Source: JAVHLK01 sp043806215
Lineage (GTDB): Bacteria > Desulfobacterota > Desulfomonilia > Desulfomonilales > Desulfomonilaceae
Length of the DNA stretch: 64,000 bases
Direction of reading: 5' to 3'
NCBI GenBank assembly: GCA_043806215.1
Contig: JAZDHD010000219.1
Span: 1-64,000, forward strand
Each line of letters begins with the position of its first letter. Within the stretch, counting starts at the first letter, position 1. Shown here piece by piece: positions 52,470 to 60,815 of the stretch. The notes under the pieces were generated by a model. It saw only the letters and a program-made list of their open reading frames with translations, had not been told where the DNA came from and did not search any database. The translations under genes and the position numbers were made by a program.

Positions 52470-53768
52470 TTGTCGGTAAAGTCTTTCGTGACTCCAAATG
52501 GGGGAAGCCTTTTGCATCACGTACCACTGGTGGTGGCTACCTTGATGTTGCTGTTCTTCGTGCACTTCTGGGTTATGAGAGCGTGGGAGCTCATTCAGAC
52601 CTGTAAGAGAGATCCGCATATCAATCCTGAAAATAACGTCGTATTGCCGAATCATCCACCGTTAATCTCGGTGATCGTTCCGGCTCACAACGAAGAGGCC
52701 GGTATCAGCGACTGCCTGAAGTCCGTTTTGGATCAAGACTACCCGCGGTTCGAGCTGATCTGCATCGACGATCGATCCGAGGACCGTACTGTGGAGATTG
52801 CCGAGGCGGTATGCAACGGCCGAGCGAAAGCCGGGGTGTTCTCCGTTCATGAACTCCCGGAAGGTTGGACCGGTAAGTGCCATGCGTTGGATGTAGGGGT
52901 AAAGCGCGCTTCAGGTGAATGGTTCGCTTTCCTCGATGCGGACAGCACGCTCCACAAGAGTGCCCTGACCCACTGTTATCATGCGGCTGTCGATCGCGGG
53001 GTAAACATGCTTACGTTGAGCCCCAGGTTCGTGCTTAAGACCTTTTGGGAAAGAGCCCTCCAGCCTACCTTTGCCGCAATGTCGTGCATCCTGTTCCCCC
53101 TGAGCAAGATCAATGACCCTTCCAGCGATGTGGCGTCCGCAAACGGGATGTTTTATATCATCAGCCGCCATGCCTACGAAAGAATCGGCGGCCATCGAGA
53201 TGTCAAGGACCTGGCCGTCGAGGACATCGGCATCGGAAAGAGAGTGAAGGCATCGGGGTTGGGACTCGTCTTTGCCAACGGCCGGAAAATCCTCCGGACA
53301 AGGATGTACACTAACTTCAAGGAGATTACGGATGGTTGGACGAGGATACTCAGTGCGTCCATGAACTATGAAATGGCCACGGTGCTCTGGTACCTGCTGG
53401 TGCATATACTCATGAGCGCACCGGTCTTCGCTTCGGCACTCTATGTGTACATCTCCGCAGCAAAGGGGCTGTGGCCGCAATGGTGGTTTGTGCTCCCGCT
53501 GGTCTGCGGAGCGTGCATGTTCGGCATCCCCTGTTTTTACTACGAGCAACTGGGGGTGCCCAAGAAGTACTCGGTCCTCTTGGCTGTGGGAAATCTCATG
53601 CTGATCTGGGTTTTTGCAGTGATCGTGAAGAAGATTCTCTGCAATGATGCTCTACAGTGGCGGGGAACAACCTACGACACAAGCAGGTACAAGCCCAAGC
53701 GTCTTGACCCCTTGCCTTCCCGGGCATGCGGGGCTCCCGTTCGATCCGCCCTGGAAGAGGTGAACTAA
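52470..53768 (+). CDS. Membrane glycosyltransferase family 2
   Basis: 432 residues from a TTG at 52470 (weak GAG upstream); an ATG near 52545 is a later option but would cut the first helix. One N-terminal membrane helix precedes a GT-A domain with VIVPAHNEEAGISDCL, CIDDRSEDRT, the DxD motif FLDADST and VEDIGIGKRV. Three to four C-terminal membrane helices follow (about residues 300-400). The arrangement resembles HpnB/CrtQ-like lipid glycosyltransferases more than secreted-polysaccharide synthases. Donor and acceptor are unknown. It ends in the dispersed repeat at 53767. Confidence 0.82.
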   Translation: MSVKSFVTPNGGSLLHHVPLVVATLMLLFFVHFWVMRAWELIQTCKRDPHINPENNVVLPNHPPLISVIVPAHNEEAGISDCLKSVLDQDYPRFELICIDDRSEDRTVEIAEAVCNGRAKAGVFSVHELPEGWTGKCHALDVGVKRASGEWFAFLDADSTLHKSALTHCYHAAVDRGVNMLTLSPRFVLKTFWERALQPTFAAMSCILFPLSKINDPSSDVASANGMFYIISRHAYERIGGHRDVKDLAVEDIGIGKRVKASGLGLVFANGRKILRTRMYTNFKEITDGWTRILSASMNYEMATVLWYLLVHILMSAPVFASALYVYISAAKGLWPQWWFVLPLVCGACMFGIPCFYYEQLGVPKKYSVLLAVGNLMLIWVFAVIVKKILCNDALQWRGTTYDTSRYKPKRLDPLPSRACGAPVRSALEEVN

Positions 53769-54010
53769 GGGCTGCGTTTCCAAAATATGGTCGCACATTT
53801 TTGTCTCGCAGCCGGCTCGGGTGCCGGCAAGAACAAGATCCGGGCACGGAGGCCCGGGCTACGGTAGGGGCGGACCTATGTGTCCGCCCGCATTGGGGCG
53901 CACTACATCGTGGGGCGGGCGTCCCGCCGTCTCCCCGGCGCAGGCCGGGGTCCAGGAAAAAAGACCGGATCCCGGCCTACGCCGGGAAGACGGTTCAGGT
54001 TGTGCGACCG
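53767..54010. repeat. Intergenic repeat mosaic (reverse orientation)
   Basis: In order: AACTAAGGGCTGCGTTTCC and GGTCGCACATTTTTGTCTCG core, reverse of the CGTAGCCCGGGCC unit (53794-53863), CGGTAGGGGCGGACCTATGT shared with 32.2 kb, and reverse of the CCGGGGAGACGG unit (53923-53997). Its first bases overlap the stop region of the glycosyltransferase gene. Confidence 0.75.
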
Positions 54011-54027
54011 TAGTTTCGCACGGAGTA

Positions 54028-55665
54028 CTACGTTTCCAGACGCTTCTTCTCTTCCGAGCGCACTTCTCTGCGAAGAAGTTTTCCAACCTTCGACTTGGGA
54101 AGCATGTCACGAAATTCTATATATTGCGGAAGCTTATAGGCCACCAGCTTGTCCCGGCACCAGCGGATGAGTTCGTAGCCCGTAATTCCCTTCACATCCT
54201 TCTTCAACACCACGAACGCCTTAATTCGTTCGCCCACCTTCTTGTCGGGAATTCCCACCACGCAAGACTCGACCACCGCCGGGTGCTCTTGAAGCACGGC
54301 TTCGATTTCAGAAGCTGAAACGCGGTATCCTTTGTGTTTGATCGTGTCCACCGTGCGGTCGACAAAGAAGAGAAAGCCGTTCTCATCCTGGCGCACAATG
54401 TCGGACGTGCGGTAATACAGGCTGTTGTCGATCTCCACAAACGCTTCTCTCGTCTCCTCGGGTTTGTTGAGATAAGCTGAGACCATCATGTCGGACGACA
54501 CCAGCAATTCACCGGGATCTCCCGGTTTGGAGGGTTCCAGAGTGTCCGAAGCAACGATCTTGATCTCCTTGCCGGGAACCTTCAAGCCCATGCTCTGAGG
54601 AGGGCTGTCCCGGTCTGTCGGGCACATGGTCACTCCTCCGCACGTTTCGGTAGCACCATAACCCTGGTAGATGGTCACATTGAAGCGACGTGTCCAGCGG
54701 TTTCCAACCTCCACCGGCATCACGTCTCCTCCGCTGAAACAGTACTTCAGCGAGGAGAGGTCGTACTGATCCACACGGTTGTGTTCGAGAATCATCCGGT
54801 AAAGCGCGGGCACACCGATGAGGGTCGTGGCCCGGAGCCGTTGTATTGCATCGAACATGGCGTCCAAATTCACGCGGGGCTGGAGGATGAGGGTGCCGCC
54901 TCCCAGGATCACGGTGGACAGACTGCATGTCTGGCCCAAGACATGAAACAGCGGAGCACCGCCGACGATGACGTCCTTATCTTTGGGAAACAGCGGATCA
55001 CGCACCGAAAGCTGGTCGAAGGCGGACTGGAGGAAAAAACCGTGCTTGAGCGGCACTCCCTTGGGGTGCTTGGTAGTCCCGCCGGTGTAGAGGATCTCGA
55101 AGATGTCATCCGGGCCGGTCCCGGGATCCGGGGCGGGAGGGTTGGATGAGCCGATGATATCGCGCATGAACAGCACATTCTCCGCTCGTTCCACGTTCCC
55201 TCTCGGCACCTTGTCCGCGGCCCACCCGAAGAAACGCTTCCACCAGGGAAGCAGGTCGGCGATGTTGGTAACTATTGCCGTCTCGAGCTTGGTATGAGGC
55301 GTAACCTCCTTGACGTATCCGTAATTTCTGTCGGCACAGACGACGGCCTTGGCCTCCGTGTCCGAAGCGATGTACTGCAAATCGACCGGAGTATAGATCG
55401 GAGTAATGGGGATCGCCACCCCGCCGAGGCGTTGAACGCCGAGCCAGGACACCACGAACTGGATTGAGTTTGGGATATACAGGACTATGCGGTCGCCTTT
55501 GGCAAATCCCCTTGCTGCAAGGGCGCCGGCGAAACGTTCAACCAGTTCCTTGACCCCGGCGTACGAATAAAGCGTGCCCAGAAAGGCTACCGCAGTCTTA
55601 TCCGGATTCCGGGAAGCAGTCTCGTTGAACGCTTCGAATATATTCGGATGTTCCCACTCGGCCAT
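54028..55665 (-). CDS. AMP-forming acyl-CoA synthetase/ligase
   Basis: 545 residues. It activates a carboxylic acid with ATP to the acyl-AMP and then to the CoA thioester. Motifs: P-loop ILYTGGTTKHPKGVPL, YQGYGATETCGGVTM, the linker RTSDIVRQDENGFLFFVDR and the C-terminal catalytic lysine in KSKVGKLLRREV. The length and the FadD-like core fit medium/long-chain or aromatic acids. It begins 17 bp after the stop of livF with a strong AGGAGG, so it is the last gene of the Liv transporter operon. That pairing suggests uptake and activation of a carboxylate, possibly aromatic or fatty. Confidence 0.9.
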   Translation of the reverse strand: MAEWEHPNIFEAFNETASRNPDKTAVAFLGTLYSYAGVKELVERFAGALAARGFAKGDRIVLYIPNSIQFVVSWLGVQRLGGVAIPITPIYTPVDLQYIASDTEAKAVVCADRNYGYVKEVTPHTKLETAIVTNIADLLPWWKRFFGWAADKVPRGNVERAENVLFMRDIIGSSNPPAPDPGTGPDDIFEILYTGGTTKHPKGVPLKHGFFLQSAFDQLSVRDPLFPKDKDVIVGGAPLFHVLGQTCSLSTVILGGGTLILQPRVNLDAMFDAIQRLRATTLIGVPALYRMILEHNRVDQYDLSSLKYCFSGGDVMPVEVGNRWTRRFNVTIYQGYGATETCGGVTMCPTDRDSPPQSMGLKVPGKEIKIVASDTLEPSKPGDPGELLVSSDMMVSAYLNKPEETREAFVEIDNSLYYRTSDIVRQDENGFLFFVDRTVDTIKHKGYRVSASEIEAVLQEHPAVVESCVVGIPDKKVGERIKAFVVLKKDVKGITGYELIRWCRDKLVAYKLPQYIEFRDMLPKSKVGKLLRREVRSEEKKRLET

Positions 55666-55682
55666 TCCGTCAATCCTCCTTC

Positions 55683-56429
55683 TCAGACCCCGAAATATGC
55701 GGATTTTACTTCATCGTTGTCCATGAGTTCGGCTCCGCTTCCGTCCATGGTCAGCATTCCGTTCTCGATGATATAGCCATGATCGATCATGGGGAGTATG
55801 GGACGCGCAAACTGTTCGGTGATGACGATGGTCAGTCCCGATTCCACCCGTATCTTGCGGATCGCTTCCACCAGACTTTTCTGCATTATGGGACTCAGAC
55901 CGAGGAGCGGCTCGTCCAGGAGCAGCAGATCCGGCTTTGCCACCAGAGCCATTCCTATACTCAGCATCTGTTGCTCGCCGCCACTGAGGAAGCCGGCCTT
56001 GCGCGTTTTGAGGCGTTGGAGTGATGGGAACAGCTCAAAGACGTGGTCAATGCTTGGCTTGACCTGCGCGCTCGGGCGTAAGTAACCGGCAATCCGTAAG
56101 TTTTCCACTAGATCGGATTCCGGAAAAATCGGGTGGCGTTCCCGGCACAGCACCATGCCGCGTTTCACCCGTTCGTTCGGCTCCATGTTCGTAACATCTT
56201 CACCCTTGAAGACGATGGTCCCGTACAGGGTGATTCTCTCGCCGCCCTTACGCTGTTCCTTGATCTTGGTGTCGATGATGAGGCCGGACACCGTATTCAT
56301 CAAGGTGGTCTTGCCCGCACTGTTGGAACCGATAACTGCGACGATCCGGCCGGCTTCAACCTTCATGCTGAAGTCATTCAACGCCAGAGCGTTCTCATAG
56401 AAGACCATCAAGTTGGTTATATCCAGCAT
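55683..56429 (-). CDS. livF: Branched-chain-amino-acid-type ABC transporter ATPase
   Basis: 248 residues. ABC ATPase with Walker A GSNSAGKTT (the second ATPase of Liv-type importers), the signature LSGGEQQMLSIGMAL and Walker B DLLLLDEPLLGLSP. It is the downstream ATPase in the H-M-G-F-acyl-CoA ligase order. The stop lies 17 bp from the ligase start. Such operons with a CoA ligase commonly carry aromatic acids, amides or fatty acids rather than amino acids; the symbol names the homologous subunit only. Confidence 0.9.
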   Translation of the reverse strand: MLDITNLMVFYENALALNDFSMKVEAGRIVAVIGSNSAGKTTLMNTVSGLIIDTKIKEQRKGGERITLYGTIVFKGEDVTNMEPNERVKRGMVLCRERHPIFPESDLVENLRIAGYLRPSAQVKPSIDHVFELFPSLQRLKTRKAGFLSGGEQQMLSIGMALVAKPDLLLLDEPLLGLSPIMQKSLVEAIRKIRVESGLTIVITEQFARPILPMIDHGYIIENGMLTMDGSGAELMDNDEVKSAYFGV

Positions 56430-56460
56430 CGTATTTCCCGCTCAGGGCCTTTCCCCGCCA

Positions 56461-57240
56461 TTAGTCTTCCGTACCGAGGTAGGCGTGTCTGACTTCGTCC
56501 TTTTGCATGATTACCTCCGGCTTGCCGTCTGCGATCACCTGGCCGAAATTGAGCACGATTGCCCGGTCCGCGATGCGGAAGAGTTCCCGGAGACGATGTT
56601 CGATCATGAGGATCGTCTTGCCGCTCAGCATGAGTTTCTCGATAATCGGCAGAATGCTCGCGAGTTCGGCAATGCTCAAGCCGGAAAAAAGCTCGTCGAG
56701 AATGATAAGATCCGCCCGCAATGCCAAGCACTTGGCAAGTTCCAGCCTCTTCAGGTAACCGTGCGGCAAACTGCCTGCCGCCTTGTATGTCACCGATGAA
56801 TCCCGCTCAAAACCGACTTCTTCCAGGAGGTCGATTGCAACCGCATCGCGGTCGCCGTATTTTCCTCCCTGCATCTCCCTCACGCGGGGCGAGTACAGCG
56901 GTATGATCAGATTCTTGTACGCGGGCAGATCCCCGAAAGGCCGAGCCATCTGGAATGTCCGGGCAATTCCCACTCGGGCTATGCGGTTGGGCGTCCATCC
57001 GGTGATATTCTTGCCGCGATACAGGACGGACCCCCTGTCCGCCCGGACAAACCCGGTAATCAGGTTCACCAGAGTGGTCTTTCCCGATCCGTTTGGCCCG
57101 ATCAGTCCCAGCAACTCGCCTTTGTACAGGTCGAAATTGACGCCGACCACCGCTTGGACGCCGCCAAATCGCTTACTCAGATTCTCCACCCGTAAGAGCG
57201 GTTCCCTGTCTTTTTCTTGCCCATTGGCACCCATGTGCAC
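56461..57240 (-). CDS. livG: Branched-chain-amino-acid-type ABC transporter ATPase
   Basis: 259 residues. ABC ATPase with Walker A GPNGSGKTT, the LivG-specific insertion (ARTFQMARPFGDLPAYKNLI) and the downstream ADLIILDELFSGLS Walker B. The signature motif is unusual: SLPHGYLKRLELAKCLAL, with PHG replacing the expected SGG or YG(D/E). Its start has an N-terminal extension (MHMGANGQEKDREPLLRVEN). 31 bp separate it from livF. Confidence 0.9.
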   Translation of the reverse strand: MHMGANGQEKDREPLLRVENLSKRFGGVQAVVGVNFDLYKGELLGLIGPNGSGKTTLVNLITGFVRADRGSVLYRGKNITGWTPNRIARVGIARTFQMARPFGDLPAYKNLIIPLYSPRVREMQGGKYGDRDAVAIDLLEEVGFERDSSVTYKAAGSLPHGYLKRLELAKCLALRADLIILDELFSGLSIAELASILPIIEKLMLSGKTILMIEHRLRELFRIADRAIVLNFGQVIADGKPEVIMQKDEVRHAYLGTED

Positions 57241-57333
57241 GGCCTTTCAGTTGAATACTCTGCGCCTTCATATGAAGAGCGTTCCCGCATGGCTTGGTTC
57301 AGTCGCCCCGTTCCACTCAACCCGGGCGGCGCA

Positions 57334-58341
57334 CTATTCGTCGACGTGCACCCATCGTTCAAACTGCGAATATTTCCGCTGCACGTAATGGAATATTCCC
57401 TCCGGCAGTGCAACGACAAACACTACGAGCGACACCGCATAGAGTACCGTCCGCAGGCCGCCGACTCCCCGCAGGGCCTCGGAAAGGGGAACGAGGATAA
57501 ACGCCCCCAGCAGCGAGCCGGCAAAGGTGCCCATCCCGCCCACTACGGCCGACGCCAACGGAAGTATCGAATAATCCAATGCAAATACCGGCATACCCAC
57601 AAAAAGATAGACATGGGTCATGACGGCGCCGCAAAACGCTCCAAGACTTCCCGCGATGAAAAGGGCCTGTGCCTTGTACCAGTAGATGTTCAGTCCCGCA
57701 CTCATCACGGCCCGGTCATTGTTACGGATGGCCTTGAACACCAGTCCGTAGTCCGTAGACATCAGCCTCCGGAATCCGAAGAGTACGATCAGAACCATGC
57801 CGCCGAGAAGGTAGATCTCGATCCACTTGCTCGGGAAGGCCTTCAGGCCGGTCAACCCCTCTGTTCCCCCCATCATTCCCGTAGCTTCCACGATACGTTC
57901 GAACATCATCGGTAAGACAAGGGTCACCATGGCGAAGTACACGCCTCTCAGCCGGAGTACCGGTAACAGGAAGACGGTGCACAGCACGCCGCCAATGAGC
58001 GTACCGAGAGGAATGGTCAACCAAATGGGGAGACCGAGGTAGTGGTCCAACGCGCCGGCGGCGTAGGCTCCGACTCCGAAGAAAAGCGCCTGGCCCAAGG
58101 ACACCATCCCTGCCGATACCAAGAAATCCCAGCTCATGGCGAGCAGGGCAAAGACCGCAGTCGACACGAACACCTTCTGCCAATAGACGGGCAAGAAGAA
58201 AGGCAGGACCAACAGAATCATTACCGGAATTGCCGGAGGGAGTGCCACGTACAACATTTCACGCCAGGAGGTCACTGCGAAGATGTCGTCGGACCTCGCT
58301 TTGATACCTCGATCGATTCGCTCTTTACGTTTCGTTTTCAC
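57334..58341 (-). CDS. livM: Branched-chain-amino-acid-type ABC transporter permease
   Basis: 335 residues with about nine hydrophobic segments after a charged N-terminal extension of ~35 residues. LivM signatures: LAMSWDFLVSAGMVSLGQAL, LRLRGVYFAMVTL, NDRAVMSAGLNIYWYKAQAL and the EAA-like loop GGMGTFAGSLLGAF. It forms the membrane pore with LivH. 93 bp separate it from livG, and 89 bp from livH. Confidence 0.9.
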   Translation of the reverse strand: MKTKRKERIDRGIKARSDDIFAVTSWREMLYVALPPAIPVMILLVLPFFLPVYWQKVFVSTAVFALLAMSWDFLVSAGMVSLGQALFFGVGAYAAGALDHYLGLPIWLTIPLGTLIGGVLCTVFLLPVLRLRGVYFAMVTLVLPMMFERIVEATGMMGGTEGLTGLKAFPSKWIEIYLLGGMVLIVLFGFRRLMSTDYGLVFKAIRNNDRAVMSAGLNIYWYKAQALFIAGSLGAFCGAVMTHVYLFVGMPVFALDYSILPLASAVVGGMGTFAGSLLGAFILVPLSEALRGVGGLRTVLYAVSLVVFVVALPEGIFHYVQRKYSQFERWVHVDE

Positions 58342-58430
58342 TGCTCTTCCGTTCCAAGATATGCATATGTATCCGCATCAACGGACCATGCACTCGTATG
58401 GCAGAGTCCGCGGCCCGAGACCGGTCCGAC

Positions 58431-59327
58431 CTAGATCCGTTCTTCCAGTTCCTTTTGCTTTCCAAACAGGCCCGAAGGCTTCACGACGAGGATCACCAGT
58501 ATCGCCACCAGAGAGACTATCATCTTCCAATGAGGTCCTGAGACTACGTCGGTGATCATCTGAGCGTATCCGATGAGGAACGCGGCCACCACCACCCCGA
58601 CCGTGCTTCCCAACCCCCCGACAATACAGACGGCCATGGCATTGATCAGCACCGAATACCCTTCGTTGACGGAAATCGTTCCCCGGGGAAGAATCGTGAT
58701 CGCCGCTACCGCAGCCAGCCCTGCCCCCATTGCAACACTCAATTCCGCAATCCGGTCCGAATTGATGCCGAGGGTCAGTGCGGTCCGCTCGTCCTGCGCT
58801 ATGCCGCGGAAGGCCAGGCCGGTTTTGGTGTAGTGAGTGAAGAAATACAGCCCCACTGCAAGCGCCACCCCGATACCCACTATCCAGAGCCTCTGATGAT
58901 CCACGTACACACTGCCGATCATGATCGTGCCGTCCGTAAACACCGGAATGGTGTACTCGAAGCCGGTGAACCCGAGATACCGGAAAAGCTCGGTGATGGC
59001 CAACCCGGTTCCGAAAGTTACGATGACCTCGGAGATCTCCATCCCCCGCACCCGGAGGAGGACAAACCGGTACAGCAGGGCACCGAGCGCTGCCGTAAGG
59101 ACGATGGAGATCGGTGCAGCCGCTATGAAAGGAACCCCGGCCTTGTTTATGAGAATCCACACGGCATACCCTGCGAGCACGTACATAGCGCCGTATGCAA
59201 AGTTGGAAACCCCGCTTATCCCAAAGGTCAGGCTGAACCCGAGCGCTACCAGGGCCAGTATCACGCTGTTGATAAATCCGTAGACAATGGTGACTTCAAG
59301 CATTGCGACAGTGGTGACTTCAAGCAT
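58431..59327 (-). CDS. livH: Branched-chain-amino-acid-type ABC transporter permease
   Basis: 298 residues. Hydrophobic with the LivH pattern: GFSLTFGISGVSNFAYGAMY, FRGIAQDERTALTLGINSDR and GGLGSTVGVVVAAFLIGYAQ. It is the first gene of this operon. A 24-bp tandem duplication at the start gives two in-frame ATGs (59327 and 59303) with the repeated MLEVT; only the upstream one has GGAG in position. No periplasmic substrate-binding protein gene is next to it or elsewhere in the window, so it must be encoded elsewhere. Confidence 0.9.
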   Translation of the reverse strand: MLEVTTVAMLEVTIVYGFINSVILALVALGFSLTFGISGVSNFAYGAMYVLAGYAVWILINKAGVPFIAAAPISIVLTAALGALLYRFVLLRVRGMEISEVIVTFGTGLAITELFRYLGFTGFEYTIPVFTDGTIMIGSVYVDHQRLWIVGIGVALAVGLYFFTHYTKTGLAFRGIAQDERTALTLGINSDRIAELSVAMGAGLAAVAAITILPRGTISVNEGYSVLINAMAVCIVGGLGSTVGVVVAAFLIGYAQMITDVVSGPHWKMIVSLVAILVILVVKPSGLFGKQKELEERI

Positions 59328-59329
59328 TG
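59283..59329. repeat. 24-bp tandem duplication over the livH start codon
   Basis: GACAATGGTGACTTCAAGC and GACAGTGGTGACTTCAAGC, each ending CATTG, lie 24 bp apart (59283 and 59307). They duplicate eight codons including the ATG. Confidence 0.85.
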
Positions 59330-59497
59330 AGGATACTCCGGTGTTTGCGTGCTCTACATTACCGGCTCACGGCCGGCGGATGCACTGGGGAAGTTCATGC
59401 CCCGCACTGGAAAGGGACGTGACGAGGCCTCCCCTTCCGTGCACTTTCAACCTCTTTGACTAGGGCGTCTTCACCCGGTCGGCGTTGCCCGTTTTTT

Positions 59498-59734
59498 TCA
59501 AGATATCCTACCAGGTACGAGGCATTTAGGCAAACCCTGAAGCAACGTTTGCACTTCTCGGGGTTCCTTTTGACTCTCTTGCGACTCCGGCCGTATTGCC
59601 GTGGTTCCCTGGAGAGGGACCTTGCATTCCGGGCAGACGTCGGGAATAATGGGGGCCGCGCCGAAGGCCGGATTAAGTCCGCCGCAGTACCCGCACACGA
59701 AGACGAATGCCAAGAGCACCAAAATCCTTTTCAT
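59498..59734 (-). CDS. Small putative secreted protein with a CxxC motif
   Basis: 78 residues. A signal peptide (MKRILVLLAFVFVCGYCGGL, then NPAFGA) precedes a short mature part with CPEC. Downstream of residue ~55 the +1/-1 alternative frame reads KCKRCFRVCLNASYLVGYLE, which looks more protein-like than the listed frame, so a frameshift could hide the true C-terminus. No ribosome binding site is obvious. Not a substrate-binding protein. Low confidence in the exact gene. Confidence 0.45.
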   Translation of the reverse strand: MKRILVLLAFVFVCGYCGGLNPAFGAAPIIPDVCPECKVPLQGTTAIRPESQESQKEPREVQTLLQGLPKCLVPGRIS

Positions 59735-59943
59735 TCCGTTAGTCCTTGTGATAGGGTCAAACGACCCTATGGGGACGAAATTGAGTGGACGGCAACGATG
59801 GCGACCGACTGCACGTACCCTCCGGCGCAGCGGAACAATATGGCTGTGAGTGTTAAGACGATATTGGGTTCCGGGTGAACCGGAAGAACTTCTTTTCCGG
59901 CCCCGTAGTAATCTTCATTGTTGCATCTCTTTGACGCATCTGT

Positions 59944-59988
59944 AAATACGGTAAACCTAGTATTTTTTCGTACGGAAAAACCGTATTT
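59944..59988. promoter_or_regulatory. Nested palindromes upstream of the response regulator
   Basis: AAATACGG (59944-59951) and CCGTATTT (59981-59988) flank a near-perfect palindrome centred on CGTACG (59963-59980, T-tract and A-tract arms). It could be an operator or bidirectional terminator. The interval 59735-60158 otherwise shows no gene. Confidence 0.4.
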
Positions 59989-60158
59989 CAGGACCGGCAA
60001 CAGGAATCGGACTCTCCCGGACCATCATTCCGCTGCACGCCGGCGTTTCGAAACCGGAAGAGGGTTCGTTCCTCGGCCGCCCACAAGAATGCGGCTCGGG
60101 GATTGGGCTTATTTCAATCATGTTATGAAGCACATGGGGCTTGACTCGATATCCTAGA

Positions 60159-60815
60159 ATGACCGGGAAGCATCGCATCGTATTGGCGGAAGACCACACC
60201 ATAATCAGGGAAGGCCTGAGATCCCTCCTTTCATCGGATCCCGGCTTCGAGGTTGTAGGCGAGGCCTCGGACGGCCGGGAAGCCATAGAATGCGTTGAAA
60301 GGCTTGCCCCGGATCTTGTACTGATGGATTTGTCCATGCCTCGAATGGACGGCCTGCAGGCCATCAAACTTCTGAAAAGGCAGTGTCCCGACACAAAGAT
60401 CCTCGTGCTCACCGTGCACAAGAACGAAGAGTACATCCTTGCGACCTTCCGCGCCGGAGTCGACGGCTACGCGCTCAAGTATGTCAGCCACACCGAGTTG
60501 GTTTCGGCCATACGTACCGTACTGAGAGGGGAGCCCTATCTGAGTCCTGCCGTGTCCCAGGTCGTGCTGGAAGGATACTTGAAAGGGACTCGGTCGCCGC
60601 TCCCCGCATCGCCGTGGGAAACCCTCACGTCACGGGAGAGAGAAATACTGAAACTCATTGCAGAGGGGTACAAGACCAGGGAAATCGCGGATCTCCTCTG
60701 TATCAGTGTGAAGACCGCGGCTACGCACCGTGCGAATCTCATGAAGAAACTCGATCTCCACAGCGCCGCGGCTCTGACTACCTACGCTATGGAAAGAGGG
60801 CTCTTGAACGAATAG
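60159..60815 (+). CDS. NarL/FixJ-type response regulator
   Basis: 218 residues from the ATG at 60159. The receiver domain has acidic AEDH, the phosphoacceptor Asp57 in LVLMDLSMPRMDG, a Thr in LVLTVH and a Lys in GYALKYV. A LuxR-type DNA-binding domain follows (LTSREREILKLIAEGYKTRE, then SVKTAATHRANLMKKL). It faces, tail to tail, the histidine kinase at 60787-62493 and their 3' ends overlap by 29 bp; the kinase type (HisKA_3) fits this regulator class, so they are a likely pair. Targets unknown. Confidence 0.93.
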   Translation: MTGKHRIVLAEDHTIIREGLRSLLSSDPGFEVVGEASDGREAIECVERLAPDLVLMDLSMPRMDGLQAIKLLKRQCPDTKILVLTVHKNEEYILATFRAGVDGYALKYVSHTELVSAIRTVLRGEPYLSPAVSQVVLEGYLKGTRSPLPASPWETLTSREREILKLIAEGYKTREIADLLCISVKTAATHRANLMKKLDLHSAAALTTYAMERGLLNE

